A DNA stretch of 64,000 bases from a virus, in the IMG/VR virus record IMGVR_UViG_3300012271_000928, positions 62,001 through 126,000 of that record; one strand, written 5' to 3'. Position 1 is the stretch's first letter; the number at the start of each line of letters is the position of its first letter. Positions 43,325 through 52,171 of this stretch are shown one piece after another. The notes beneath the pieces were generated by a model. It had not been told where the DNA came from. It made no database searches and saw nothing but the letters and a program-made list of their open reading frames with translations. Position numbers and translations under genes: made by a program.

Positions 43325-43887
43325 GGGGACTCCTCGTCATCATCATGAGCCCCACCTTGAGGCTCCAGGAACTGATAGGGCAACTCAACAATGACCTCCA
43401 TCGACTCCAGATCCGTGACGTGAACCGTCGCGGCATCTCGATCCGGCCACACGTGCAACACCTCTCCGAGGAGTTGAGAGTAGGAGCCCTCAATAATCTG
43501 CACCAAGTCTCCTACCTCGATCTTGCGCGCGGCGAGCACCTGAAGCTGACGTTCGAGGTCCGCGATCGTCTGCTGTGGGACGTAACAAAGGTACCGACCA
43601 GAGTTCTCGGTCTTGGAAAGCACCCGAGCCACGTAGGACGACTCCTCCAGGTCAAAGTAACGATCCGTAGATAGACCTGCCTCCACGAAGGCATAACCTT
43701 CCATGACGTACAGGGTCACCCGCGTATCTCGACGGGTGAAGGTCAGCGCAGGCACGAACACCTCGACACCTCCTCCAAGAGCCTGCCCCAAGAGGGTGCG
43801 GATGTCCGAAGGCGTACGCTTCTCTCCCTGGTGGCTCAACTCCACCACGACCCATTGGCGAGACATCTTGTTTGTACCTTGGGTCAT
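43321..43887 (-). CDS. NusG/Spt5-like transcription elongation factor
   Basis: A 188-residue protein. An N-terminal NGN-like domain (QWVVVELSHQGEKRTPSDIR, then VEVFVPAL and EGYAFVEAGLS) is followed by a KOW-type module (about 128-178; KIEVGDLVQIIEGSYSQLLG, then VHVTDLESMEVIVELPYQFL). NusG proteins bind RNA polymerase clamp to promote elongation or antitermination. An ATG overlapping the TGA of the clamp-loader gene is used here; an ATG 7 codons later is possible. It is encoded beside a sigma-like factor. Confidence 0.75.
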   Translation of the reverse strand: MTQGTNKMSRQWVVVELSHQGEKRTPSDIRTLLGQALGGGVEVFVPALTFTRRDTRVTLYVMEGYAFVEAGLSTDRYFDLEESSYVARVLSKTENSGRYLCYVPQQTIADLERQLQVLAARKIEVGDLVQIIEGSYSQLLGEVLHVWPDRDAATVHVTDLESMEVIVELPYQFLEPQGGAHDDDEESP

Positions 43888-45254
43888 GTCTCCTCGTCAA
43901 GCAAAACACTCAAAGAACGTTGAATGCCTTTGGAGGTCGCAACGCGCGTCCTCGGCATGTCAAAACGCTTCTGCACTTGATCTTCATGAGCATCCTTGAC
44001 CGGCAGCCCCCTGGAGGCCTTGGCACCGTGCTTCATGACCTGACCCGCCCATTTTCGATTGTCGACTTCGGCATGCTGGGCGGAGCCCTTCGAGCTTGGA
44101 GACGGGCTCTTACGTTGAGAGGCCGGAACCTCCGCAGCCGCCGCTTGAATCACCACCATTTGACCTCCAGTCTGTCCGAGTGTACCAATCAGAAGGGCTT
44201 GACGCAAATAGAGCAGCTCACACATCAAGCTGGTGTCGTCGGTGACCGGGTTCTTCAGGAGGTGCCGGGCGAGGTGCAACAAGGTCTCTCCCTCATAGGT
44301 CTGAGACACTCGCTTGAGTGAGCGACGGTCCATGACACCCAAACCAGTAGTGATACCATTCGCGAGCCGATACGCAGCCATCCCAACGTCGAGGACCCCT
44401 GCATGCACGCTGGCAGCAGAAGACGTTGCCAACGCCGCCTCGACGGCCGTGTTGATCGCCGTCGCGTCCTGCGACAGGGACTCCAAGACCGCGCAGTGGT
44501 GATCCAACATGCCCAAGCCGAGCTGATCACGCACCGTCGCAGAAGTCACCGCGCCGGCATACGACACGCGCTCCAACGCCGTCACCATGTCCCGCATGTG
44601 GCCCCTGCCAAACTCAAAGATCGTCCCAAGGGCCTCCGGGTCAAAGTCCAGGCCCTCTTGCGTGCATATGTGCGCCAACCGCGTCACGGCTTCATCACGC
44701 GTCGGAGACAGGACAGAGAAGACCATGGATCGGCCCTTGATCGTGTCGCGCAGCTTGTGCGGCTCCGTCGTACAGAAGAGGCCCACCAAGCGTTTGTCAC
44801 GCGTACCGGGGATCGTATCCTCCATCGGCTTGAGCAGCGCATCCATAGCCTGTGCGCTCAAGCGGTGAGCCTCGTCGATCAGGTAGACGATGCGATCACC
44901 GGCTCCGAAGACGTGGTAACCAAGAGCTGCCACGAGCTGACGCACGTTGTCTGCTCCCGAGTGATTGGCGGCGTCCATCTCGCGGAAAGACGGCACATCC
45001 GCCTCCGAGAGCATCGCCTTACAGCTTGAACACGTATCACAAGGAGCTGAGCCCTTGCCGAGCTGCTCACACAACATGGCGCGGGCGAGGATACGCGCCA
45101 TGGTGGTCTTACCCGTCCCCGAAGGACCAGCGAACACATAGCTACGCTCGAACACGCCCCCTGACGAGAGCAACGCCTCCAACACCTGGATCGTATTCTT
45201 CTGGCCTGCGACCTCCTCGAAGGTTCTTGGCCGATAGGTGGTGTCAAATCCCAT
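43884..45254 (-). CDS. Clamp-loader ATPase, DnaX (gamma/tau)-like
   Basis: A 456-residue AAA+ protein. It begins MGFDTTYRPRTFEEVAGQ as DnaX does, with Walker A GPSGTGKTT (43-51), zinc Cys at 62, 72, 75 and 78 (C-x(9)-CDTCSSC), Walker B LIDEAH (125-130), CTTEPHKL as sensor 1 (161-168). The usual SRC arginine-finger motif is GRS (174-176). The C-terminal domain fits the collar. It would load the sliding clamp encoded at 48695-49927. No other clamp-loader subunit is in the window. Confidence 0.85.
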   Translation of the reverse strand: MGFDTTYRPRTFEEVAGQKNTIQVLEALLSSGGVFERSYVFAGPSGTGKTTMARILARAMLCEQLGKGSAPCDTCSSCKAMLSEADVPSFREMDAANHSGADNVRQLVAALGYHVFGAGDRIVYLIDEAHRLSAQAMDALLKPMEDTIPGTRDKRLVGLFCTTEPHKLRDTIKGRSMVFSVLSPTRDEAVTRLAHICTQEGLDFDPEALGTIFEFGRGHMRDMVTALERVSYAGAVTSATVRDQLGLGMLDHHCAVLESLSQDATAINTAVEAALATSSAASVHAGVLDVGMAAYRLANGITTGLGVMDRRSLKRVSQTYEGETLLHLARHLLKNPVTDDTSLMCELLYLRQALLIGTLGQTGGQMVVIQAAAAEVPASQRKSPSPSSKGSAQHAEVDNRKWAGQVMKHGAKASRGLPVKDAHEDQVQKRFDMPRTRVATSKGIQRSLSVLLDEET

Positions 45255-45409
45255 AGAGTCGTGCTCACTGGTGCGACCTGCTCAAGAGGAGCTGGCCAGA
45301 TAAGGTCTGGTAGCTGAAACGTCGAGAGGCGCGGTGTAATGTCCGTAGAACCTACGAGATATACACCACGCCTCCCAAGACGTCAACGAACGGGGTCGGA
45401 GGGTCCGCC

Positions 45410-45931
45410 TCAGGAAGAGGTCGTATCCACCTCGGCAACCTCCGCCACGGCAGGCGAACGAAGGACCGGCTCCGTCGCAGTCGCGTTCTGCCTCAGGTTG
45501 AGCGTGCTCAAGCGGTTGACGCCTGCGTCCCATCCGGTGCCGTGGCGGTTGAGAATGACCGGGAACGCACGGACGGAGGGCTTGCGCATCTTCCACTTGA
45601 TGTCGCCGTTCTTATCCTCCTCGCCGTAGCAGCACTCCAGACAGTGATCAACCCAGGCCGCCTTCTGAGCCGAATTCAGCTCCTGCCACGCGTCCGCTCC
45701 AATCTCGATGATGAAATCGTAGCCCACATCACCCGAGACCGTCTCCTCCATCAAACACTTGTACCGGTCCGGAACCTTCATGGCCTTACCCACGATCGGC
45801 TCGCCATCGCTCATCGAGGCCTTGGTCTTGAAGATGTAGGCGATGTTCGCCCCGATGAGATCAGGGTGCATGCCGAGGTAGCCGCGAGCGATCTCAGCAA
45901 CGTCGTCAGCCTTCCAGTATTCAGTAGCCAT
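45410..45931 (-). CDS. Phage metallopeptidase-like protein, probably inactive
   Basis: A 173-residue protein with the pattern of the phage PHM-type metallopeptidases: NIAYIFKTKASMSDGEPIVG, KAMKVPDRYKCL, DFIIEIGADAW and NRHGTGWDAG. At the usual D-H-E-L-x-H zinc helix it has DHCLECC, lacking both the Glu and the second His, and the later E is also missing. So it has probably lost peptidase activity. The 155 bp before it (45255-45409) hold no gene. Neighbouring genes are for replication. Confidence 0.55.
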   Translation of the reverse strand: MATEYWKADDVAEIARGYLGMHPDLIGANIAYIFKTKASMSDGEPIVGKAMKVPDRYKCLMEETVSGDVGYDFIIEIGADAWQELNSAQKAAWVDHCLECCYGEEDKNGDIKWKMRKPSVRAFPVILNRHGTGWDAGVNRLSTLNLRQNATATEPVLRSPAVAEVAEVDTTSS

Positions 45932-46022
45932 GTGTCTCTCTCCATCGTAATAGTTCGTAACAGACCTTCACGGCCTTCGGATCACAGTAGACCAATCGAG
46001 CCCACGACGTCAAGCGTAATGC

Positions 46023-46724
46023 CTACAGGCCACCACGACGCGTCAACTCCTGCCGGAACGCCTCCTCCCCCAGACGCTCCCACAGCTCTCCAGGGTCCTT
46101 GGCCGGCAAGACCAACCTCCAAATACGGTCAAAGGACGACCCGTGTTTCTCCTGGAACTCCCGCCAGAAGCGATCACCGCCCCAGTCCGTATCAAACACC
46201 ACGCACACCGTATCCACGTAGCGTCGAAGGAACTCGATTTGCTTGACCGACACATTCGCCGTGCCCGTACAAAGGGCGTTCGGGAACACGCGCATCAGAG
46301 GAGGCAAGTCGAAAAGGCCCTCACACAGGTACACCTCGCGGGTCTTCCAGATGCTCGGCATGGCCAAGTGAGTGCCAAAGAAGAGCGCATCCACACCCGA
46401 CTGATTCAGGTAGAACTTGGAGTAGTCCTTGACGTCGGGGTCCGGGCTGCGCACCTGAAGCCCACGGACCATCCCCGAAGCGTTGGTGATCGGGAAGACG
46501 ATCTTGTTCTTGAGGCGCCAGCCCTTGCGGGACCAATCCTGCCACCGCTGCACGTCCTCCGAATCTCCTGCCACTTTGGGAGGCCAGATATGCTCTGGGA
46601 AGTATCCGAGACCCAACGCGCGCGCCTGCTCCATCGGGACTCCCCGCTTAGACAGGTATCCTACGGCCTTGGGGTGGTCGAGGTGTGTGCGGCTCACCTC
46701 CAGGATTTGATCGAGGAACCCCAA
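46023..46724 (-). CDS. DnaG-type TOPRIM primase core
   Basis: A 233-residue protein with a TTG start (GGAGGAG upstream, overlapping the gene before). The N-terminal part is DnaG-like (AVGYLSKRGVPMEQARALGL). The TOPRIM centre has VYLCEGLFDLPPL with E135 and CVVFDTDWGG with D178 and D180. The catalytic core is short and no zinc-binding or helicase-interaction domain is attached; a zinc domain may be in another gene. It would make RNA primers for phage replication. Confidence 0.8.
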   Translation of the reverse strand: MGFLDQILEVSRTHLDHPKAVGYLSKRGVPMEQARALGLGYFPEHIWPPKVAGDSEDVQRWQDWSRKGWRLKNKIVFPITNASGMVRGLQVRSPDPDVKDYSKFYLNQSGVDALFFGTHLAMPSIWKTREVYLCEGLFDLPPLMRVFPNALCTGTANVSVKQIEFLRRYVDTVCVVFDTDWGGDRFWREFQEKHGSSFDRIWRLVLPAKDPGELWERLGEEAFRQELTRRGGL

Positions 46725-46725
46725 G

Positions 46726-47535
46726 TCACTCCTCCTCAGTCTCGTCTCCGAACCCTTCCAGCGGGATACGCATGCTCACGACACCCCGCTCCGGGTTATG
46801 AACCAGGAGCGCCACTCGGTCTGCCACACGCCACAGGTGACCGACCGCATCCGGGGACGCCGTAAAAGCCAAGTCCAGCAGCAGGTAGGGATTATAGTAC
46901 ACCGGAAGCCGTGAGGGAGTCTCCTCTTCCTGCGCACCTTCCGTCACAGGGAGAGCGACCCAACCCACACAGTCATGCGTCGACATCCACCCTCGGAACG
47001 TCTCGTCGGTAAGCTCCTCATCGGAGACCTCCTCCGGCAACTCCAGACTCCCACCCGTCAACAGCGCCGTGATGCCCACGACACCGGCGAAGACCTGAAA
47101 AGGCTCCAAGGCCGATGCGTCAAAGTAGCTCGCCACCTGTGCGACGTCCTCCAGACTCACCGAATGGGTAGTACCGACCCCTCCCCAGCCTGCCTTGACA
47201 CGGTACTCATAGAGATACTTCAAAAGAGAAGCGTGGGCGCGCTCTTCTTCATCGGAGGGAGGCCGCTGCTCCAGCGCCACCTCTTCCTCGGTATCTCTAT
47301 CGAGGTCCTCATCCAACGAGGCCGCCGATTCCGGCATCAACACGAACCCGGTCCTCGTAGGACGGTCAGGCTTGACGCGTACCATACGAAACTCGGTCGA
47401 CCGAAGGCTGATACAGACAACTTCCAGGGCGGGAGAGAGACTGATCTGCATGATCGCGGGCGTCTTGATATGCCCATCCTGGTCCATCTGAGTCCGGCCA
47501 TGCTCAAGCTGCAACATTCGAGTCAAGCTCGACAT
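46726..47535 (-). CDS. Unknown protein in the replication cluster
   Basis: A 269-residue protein after GGAG. The N-terminal half looks like a beta-rich domain, followed by an acidic linker (LDEDLDRDTEEEVALEQRPP), a helical segment (ERAHASLLKYLYEYRVKAGW) and a C-terminal part (WRVADRVALLVHNPERGVVS). No motif is recognised. It stops 1 bp before the primase start and is co-expressed with it. Confidence 0.6.
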   Translation of the reverse strand: MSSLTRMLQLEHGRTQMDQDGHIKTPAIMQISLSPALEVVCISLRSTEFRMVRVKPDRPTRTGFVLMPESAASLDEDLDRDTEEEVALEQRPPSDEEERAHASLLKYLYEYRVKAGWGGVGTTHSVSLEDVAQVASYFDASALEPFQVFAGVVGITALLTGGSLELPEEVSDEELTDETFRGWMSTHDCVGWVALPVTEGAQEEETPSRLPVYYNPYLLLDLAFTASPDAVGHLWRVADRVALLVHNPERGVVSMRIPLEGFGDETEEE

Positions 47536-47560
47536 AAAGGCTCCTTCTACTGGCCATCGG

Positions 47561-48055
47561 TCAGGTGACCGAGGCCTTCAATTCTGACTCCAACTCCAAC
47601 TCCGACTCCAGCAAAGGAGGGCCCTCGTCTTCGGGAACCGTAGGCCCTCGGAGCCACTCCACCAGCCGCTCGTACCAGGGGAGGATAGGCTCAGAAGCCT
47701 CCAGGACCCACTGAAGCGTCACCAGCTCCGGATAGACCTCCACGCCTTCATCAGACTGGAGCGTGTTCTCCAGGCCCTCCAGCACGCTCTCACGCGTATG
47801 TCTAGGATCGAAGAAGGGACATGAGCGTGCGTTCTCCGTCGTATCACACAGGTTGCCCGGCCAGTTCTGAATGTCCTCAGCGCCCAGCATGCAATAGCGA
47901 ACCGAGATGTCCTTGCCCGCCTCGTTCTCCGTGATCTCCAGCAGGTTATGCGTGCAGTTGCACGGCTCAACCGCCAGACTCTCCCGGAGAAGATCCCTCC
48001 TCAACTCATACCGCAAGGCGCGGTACCTCTTGTGAACTTCCGACTCAGTGCGCAT
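47561..48055 (-). CDS. Cysteine-rich protein in the replication cluster
   Basis: The ATG at 48055 has AAGGA 5 nt upstream and lies inside the end of the SbcC C-part gene. The 164-residue product has Cys at CNCTHN (about 32-36), YCMLG, LCDTTENARSC and CPFF, five or six cysteines in 55 residues, which could hold zinc or an iron-sulfur cluster. The C-terminal tail is Glu/Leu-rich (LESELELESELK). Function unknown. Confidence 0.6.
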   Translation of the reverse strand: MRTESEVHKRYRALRYELRRDLLRESLAVEPCNCTHNLLEITENEAGKDISVRYCMLGAEDIQNWPGNLCDTTENARSCPFFDPRHTRESVLEGLENTLQSDEGVEVYPELVTLQWVLEASEPILPWYERLVEWLRGPTVPEDEGPPLLESELELESELKASVT

Positions 48056-48698
48056 GACCATCCTTAATTCTATCCAGCTTCAGTCGACCGTTGGACCCCA
48101 TCCGGCCCTTGTAGGCTACCGTCGCGTGCTCCAGGAAGCCGTCGTTATGTGTCACCAGCAGCACGTTGACGTCGAAACGCTCGCACAACTTACGCAAGAA
48201 TTCTCCACAGGTGTCCACGTACTCGACGCTAAGCGCTGCGAGAGACTCGTCCAGGAAGAGGTAGCGAGCCATGCCCGTCTTCAGGAGCACCAGGATGCGC
48301 AACAGCAAGCTCTCCACCGACGCGACCCCACCACCAAACGACTGGAGCGGATCTCCATCACGGCCCGCTTGACTGGTCAGGAACGACACGTCGACCTTCC
48401 CCCTCTTCTGGCCAACTACGATATCAAACGCTACGTCTTGGTCGTGGTAGATCGCCTGTAGACCCTCAGTCACGAGGGCCGAGAAGTTGTCCGCGTACGC
48501 GTTGACGTGCCGCTCCACGAGGTGCTTGAACAGTTCGGAGACCTTATCCAGGACCTTGAGGTCCGTCTCAAGGTGCTCCAGCTCCTCCGTCAGACTCACC
48601 TCGCGCTCACCCAGGAGCGTGTGGCGCGCCTGCACGCGCGCGACGCGATCAGACAGGGTAGCCATCCGGGAGCCGAATTGGTCTTCAAGGAGCATCAT
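48045..48698 (-). CDS. SbcC/Rad50-like ATPase, C-terminal half (separate gene)
   Basis: A 217-residue protein with the C-terminal half of an SMC/Rad50 ATPase. A coiled coil (about 1-65) is followed by the ABC signature SFGGGVASVE (120-129), Walker B YLFLDES (146-152) and H-loop LVTHN (181-185). It has no Walker A; that is on the gene at 52171-53379, 3.5 kb away. So the two chains must come together to form the ATP site. The ATG overlaps the end of the clamp gene. Confidence 0.8.
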   Translation of the reverse strand: MMLLEDQFGSRMATLSDRVARVQARHTLLGEREVSLTEELEHLETDLKVLDKVSELFKHLVERHVNAYADNFSALVTEGLQAIYHDQDVAFDIVVGQKRGKVDVSFLTSQAGRDGDPLQSFGGGVASVESLLLRILVLLKTGMARYLFLDESLAALSVEYVDTCGEFLRKLCERFDVNVLLVTHNDGFLEHATVAYKGRMGSNGRLKLDRIKDGHAH

Positions 48699-49927
48699 AC
48701 CACGCTCCTCAGACCCACGAGCATCGTCTGGTCGTGGTACGAATCCCCTACCTCATTGAGCTGGTGGAGCTTGATGTACTTGGTCCGACCTAGCGAGAGA
48801 CCCAAGGAGAGGCCCCCTCGCGAGAACTTCGAGATCGCCATACGCAGCCAGTCCACATGAACCGTCAGGTGGACTGGAGTTTTGCGCTCCGTAGCCTGAC
48901 ACGACATCGGGACGCGCACCGTGCAGGTGGACTTGCCTCGTACATCCTGCACGGAGAACACCACCTCGGCGGGCTCTTCGAGGACACCTGCCGGGAACTC
49001 CAGGGTGAGCTGGCAGTCTTGCGCGGCTCTCATGGCGTCGAGCGCCCCGAGAGCGCCCTTGATGTCCTCCGGCTCCACGCTCCATACCTCGGTCTCCAAG
49101 ATCTTGGGGCTGAGGTCCGGGATAGAGGCCAGCTCAAACGAGGGGACGGCGAACGCCAGGAGCGAGCCGTCATCACCCATGATCACGTACTGCGTGGCGG
49201 TCTTGATACACGTGAACGTGTCGACCGAAGACAGGGACAGGAACCGTAGCACCTTGGGCACCTCGGCCTTGCTCATCTTAAGGCCCGTGACGGGGCCATA
49301 GGTCACGCCCGGCTGCTCCCCGAGGTTATACAGCGCGATCACGTGCGTGTCCGAGGCAAAGAACTGCCCGGCGCTGAACTTCGAGATCTGATACTGATTG
49401 GCGCGCTCATTGTTCGACGTCTCCGTCCCGATGGCGACGCGCACGAAGCTCAAGCCCTGAGTGAAAGGCTCCACCGGGCCCGTGAGAACCAACCCAGGAT
49501 GATCCTCCAGCACCGCGCCATCCTCAAGGCCCTCAAAGACCTCGAACGAAGGGAACAGGTCCGCGTCAAACACCTGGAACACACCCTCCGCGCGCCCGCA
49601 GGAGACCTCCAGGCCTTCATCTGTGATCTCCAGAGAGACCACGCCGTCGTCCACATTGCCCAACCACGCCTGAAGCCTCTTGGCCTCCACGGCGAAGTCG
49701 CCGCTACCCTGAGCCGACGAGACGCCGATAGGGACGCGCGTGAGCAGGATGTTGTCCGTGCTCGTGAGATAGAAGAGCTGGACAGCCTCCGTCTCCGTGG
49801 AGGGGCCTCGCGAGAACCGCACGAGCGTCGTGACGAGACCGTCCTTGGGCTTGTTGGACACCGCCAGCATGGCGATCTCCAGGCCCTTCTCCAGCACTAC
49901 CTTGTCTGCCTCAAACCGCATGCTCAC
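48695..49927 (-). CDS. DNA polymerase sliding clamp (DnaN/beta-like)
   Basis: A 410-residue protein, close to the usual 370-400 of bacterial beta clamps. Repeated strand-helix patterns fit three domains: ELE- and GVSSAQGSGDFAVEAKRLQA (domain 1), FTQGLSFVRVAIGTETSNNE (domain 2) and LTVHVDWLRMAISKF, ending YHDQTMLVGLRSVV (domain 3), near the MPMR-like C-terminus of DnaN. It would be loaded by the DnaX-like gene. It overlaps both neighbours. The family is likely but sequence divergence is high. Confidence 0.7.
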   Translation of the reverse strand: MSMRFEADKVVLEKGLEIAMLAVSNKPKDGLVTTLVRFSRGPSTETEAVQLFYLTSTDNILLTRVPIGVSSAQGSGDFAVEAKRLQAWLGNVDDGVVSLEITDEGLEVSCGRAEGVFQVFDADLFPSFEVFEGLEDGAVLEDHPGLVLTGPVEPFTQGLSFVRVAIGTETSNNERANQYQISKFSAGQFFASDTHVIALYNLGEQPGVTYGPVTGLKMSKAEVPKVLRFLSLSSVDTFTCIKTATQYVIMGDDGSLLAFAVPSFELASIPDLSPKILETEVWSVEPEDIKGALGALDAMRAAQDCQLTLEFPAGVLEEPAEVVFSVQDVRGKSTCTVRVPMSCQATERKTPVHLTVHVDWLRMAISKFSRGGLSLGLSLGRTKYIKLHQLNEVGDSYHDQTMLVGLRSVV

Positions 49928-50205
49928 ACCTCATACCGCTCAAGATGGGTCTCAGCTTCTTCCAGGGCCTCCTCGAAGAGCGCGACCTCGGCGTTGAGCT
50001 TGCGCTTCTTTTCTGCCAGGAGGTTGGGAAGCTCTTTGAGGTCCCAACCGTGCTCCTCCGCTTCGGCTCGCAGCCGGCGCAGCTCATCCTGACTCGAATG
50101 AAGCCTCGCCACATGGGAGGCCTTCCGGTCCACGAGCTTGTCGCGGCGAGCGCGCAGCTTCGAGATGCGCGCCTCCAGCTCCTGTCTATTGATCTCATCA
50201 CTCAT
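49924..50205 (-). CDS. Small coiled-coil protein
   Basis: A 93-residue protein after GGAGG. It is entirely a charged coiled coil (ELEARISKLRARRDKLVDRK, then LNAEVALFEEALEEAETHLE). It lies between the Cas4-like nuclease and the clamp within the SbcC/D region, so it may be a helper of the split SbcC, but that is inferred from position only. Confidence 0.6.
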   Translation of the reverse strand: MSDEINRQELEARISKLRARRDKLVDRKASHVARLHSSQDELRRLRAEAEEHGWDLKELPNLLAEKKRKLNAEVALFEEALEEAETHLERYEV

Positions 50206-50253
50206 GCCACGTACCTCCTCGTACTGTATTCGTAAGTCCCGGTGCGGGCCTGA

Positions 50254-51165
50254 TCACTCTACGACCTTACCTCCGAACCCAATCGACGCCGAAGCGTTCT
50301 TGGTCTCGGGGACAACCTCGACGCCCTTCTCAATCTTGTTCCAGCGACGCTTCTGGCGCGTTGCTTTAAGCTCCGCCTGACGCTCCTCACACATGTTCTC
50401 GAACTCGCAGTATTTGCACGCCTTGCCCGAAGGGGTCGCACGGAAATACTTGCGCTGGATGTTCGTGAACGTGTCCACGAGCTTGACCCGCATCTCGGCC
50501 ATACGCTCCTCGGACAGCTCAATCCAGTCGAAGGCCTGCTCCGGATCATCCGCGAAGTGGAAGAAGAAGAACCCCACCTTGTCTGGGAAGCTACCATGAC
50601 GGATCTCAAACGCCAAGGCATAGAACAGGAGCTGGTCAGGATCGACGTACTTCTCCCGATGCTTCGAGGCCTTGCCGTCAATGAGGAGGACCGTCCCGTC
50701 GGACTTGCGGATGATGAAATCCACGTAGCCGAAGAGAAAGAAATTCTTCATGAGGTGAGCGCGCAGCTTGATCTCGGACTGAGCGTAAGGGCCCAGTAGG
50801 CCGTGATCCTTGATCCCCTGGAGAACCTTCGGGACCATCACCTCGCACTTCTCCAGGCACTCCTCGCGCGTGAAGTTGCAGCGCACGTCACTGAAGTCGA
50901 CGTATTCCTTGTCCAGGAACTCGTAGAAATACTTGGGCACCAGATCCAACAGGGTCTGGCTGGTCTCCGAGCCCTTACGCCACAGCTCAAGGTTGTAGAA
51001 ATCCTCGAAGACCCGTTGCACGACGCTCCCCACGACGGCGTTGTGCTTGGAGTCCTTGACCGGAGGCTCGATCTTGTCGACCTTGCGCAAACGGTAGCGT
51101 TTGGGACACTCGTTGTAGAGCTTGTAGCTCGAATACGACATCCAGAATTCTTTACGGGTTCCCAT
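50254..51165 (-). CDS. Cas4/RecB-family PD-(D/E)XK nuclease
   Basis: The ATG at 51165 follows GGAGG by 5 nt. A 303-residue protein with GYVDFII (D149), VLLIDGKAS (D163, K165) and DQLLFYALAF (Q178), the motifs of RecB/Cas4-type exonucleases. A single Cys in YNECPKRYRLR and the late ACKYCEFENMC can hold an iron-sulfur cluster as in Cas4. It probably processes DNA ends for recombination beside SbcC/D. It shares a cluster with SbcD, not with cas genes. Confidence 0.8.
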   Translation of the reverse strand: MGTRKEFWMSYSSYKLYNECPKRYRLRKVDKIEPPVKDSKHNAVVGSVVQRVFEDFYNLELWRKGSETSQTLLDLVPKYFYEFLDKEYVDFSDVRCNFTREECLEKCEVMVPKVLQGIKDHGLLGPYAQSEIKLRAHLMKNFFLFGYVDFIIRKSDGTVLLIDGKASKHREKYVDPDQLLFYALAFEIRHGSFPDKVGFFFFHFADDPEQAFDWIELSEERMAEMRVKLVDTFTNIQRKYFRATPSGKACKYCEFENMCEERQAELKATRQKRRWNKIEKGVEVVPETKNASASIGFGGKVVE

Positions 51166-51184
51166 GGGCGCCTCCTTGTGGCAT

Positions 51185-52171
51185 CTAGTCGCTCGCTGCA
51201 CTCAGGTAGCGCAAGGCTCTCTCGCGTACCTCATCCTCAAACCCAGCCAAGCCGCGTACCGCCGTGGCCATGTCATCTACCTGCGCATCCACAGTCTGGA
51301 GTGCGAGATTATCGAGGAACTGGTCAATGTCCCGCTGCTCCTGCTGGAGCCGCTCATGCTTCACGAGGTCGAACACCTCAGAGGCGGGACGAACCTTCAA
51401 CGGGAGTGCCTCGGTGTTCACCGTGATCTCCCCTGTGATCTCGTCCTTCAAGATCTCCAACCAACCCACCCTCGGCGTTCGCTCCAGGTTGTCGTCGGTC
51501 AGGCTCCCGCGCGTCATTGACCCAAGGTTGAAGAACAGCTTGCCCCGGACGTCCTGGATACCCTGATCCAGGTGCAGGTGCCCAAAGATGAAGATGTCGG
51601 GGCTGCATTCAGCCAGCTCCGAGTAGGACTGAACCTTCTCCTTACCGTACCACTGATTGCCCTCCGGCGTCGCGTACGTGTGCGCGCATACGATGAGGAT
51701 GTCCTCGTCTCCTCGCTCCAGATCCCACTCCTCCACCTCGAACACGACCTTGTACGGGAAGCCTACGACGCGAACCTTGAGAGGGTCCTCAGCCGGGCCT
51801 GCCTCGAAGACGTGATCCGTCATGCGGTCAAAGACGCCCGTAGAGAACAGCACGCCTAGCGGCTGCTGGTGTACGTAGTCCACGTTGGCGTACGGGAAAT
51901 CGTGGTTGCCGGGGTTACACCAGACACGGCAGGGGTAGGTGTTGTGGAGGTCGGAGACTCGACGCACGAGGAGGTGCGAGTTACGAGAGGCCGATTTGTT
52001 GTGGAAGAAGTCGCCGTTGTCGAGCACCGCAGTGGCCTCACGCTCGCGCGCGATCTCACCGATCTGGGAGAGCTTCTCCAGACAGCTTTGCGTGTAGTCG
52101 TCGCACCGGGACTCCGGAGGACGATCCGAGATGTGCACGTCCGTACGGACCACAAACGATACCCTGGACAT
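51185..52171 (-). CDS. SbcD/Mre11-like nuclease
   Basis: The ATG at 52171 follows GGAGG and overlaps the stop of the SbcC N-part (TAATG). A 328-residue calcineurin-type phosphoesterase: DVHISDRPP (D11, H13), DNGDFFH (51-57), CNPGNHD (85-91), CAHTYATPEG near 155 and FGHLH near 190, in canonical order. It would pair with the split SbcC ATPase to cut DNA ends and hairpins. All metal-binding motifs are intact. Confidence 0.88.
   Translation of the reverse strand: MSRVSFVVRTDVHISDRPPESRCDDYTQSCLEKLSQIGEIAREREATAVLDNGDFFHNKSASRNSHLLVRRVSDLHNTYPCRVWCNPGNHDFPYANVDYVHQQPLGVLFSTGVFDRMTDHVFEAGPAEDPLKVRVVGFPYKVVFEVEEWDLERGDEDILIVCAHTYATPEGNQWYGKEKVQSYSELAECSPDIFIFGHLHLDQGIQDVRGKLFFNLGSMTRGSLTDDNLERTPRVGWLEILKDEITGEITVNTEALPLKVRPASEVFDLVKHERLQQEQRDIDQFLDNLALQTVDAQVDDMATAVRGLAGFEDEVRERALRYLSAASD

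Noticed and set aside
50254-51165. Cas4-like nuclease as part of a CRISPR system with the mini-array
   Set aside because: It is 40 kb away and lies in a recombination cluster with SbcD and RecA. Cas4-like nucleases are common in phages without CRISPR.
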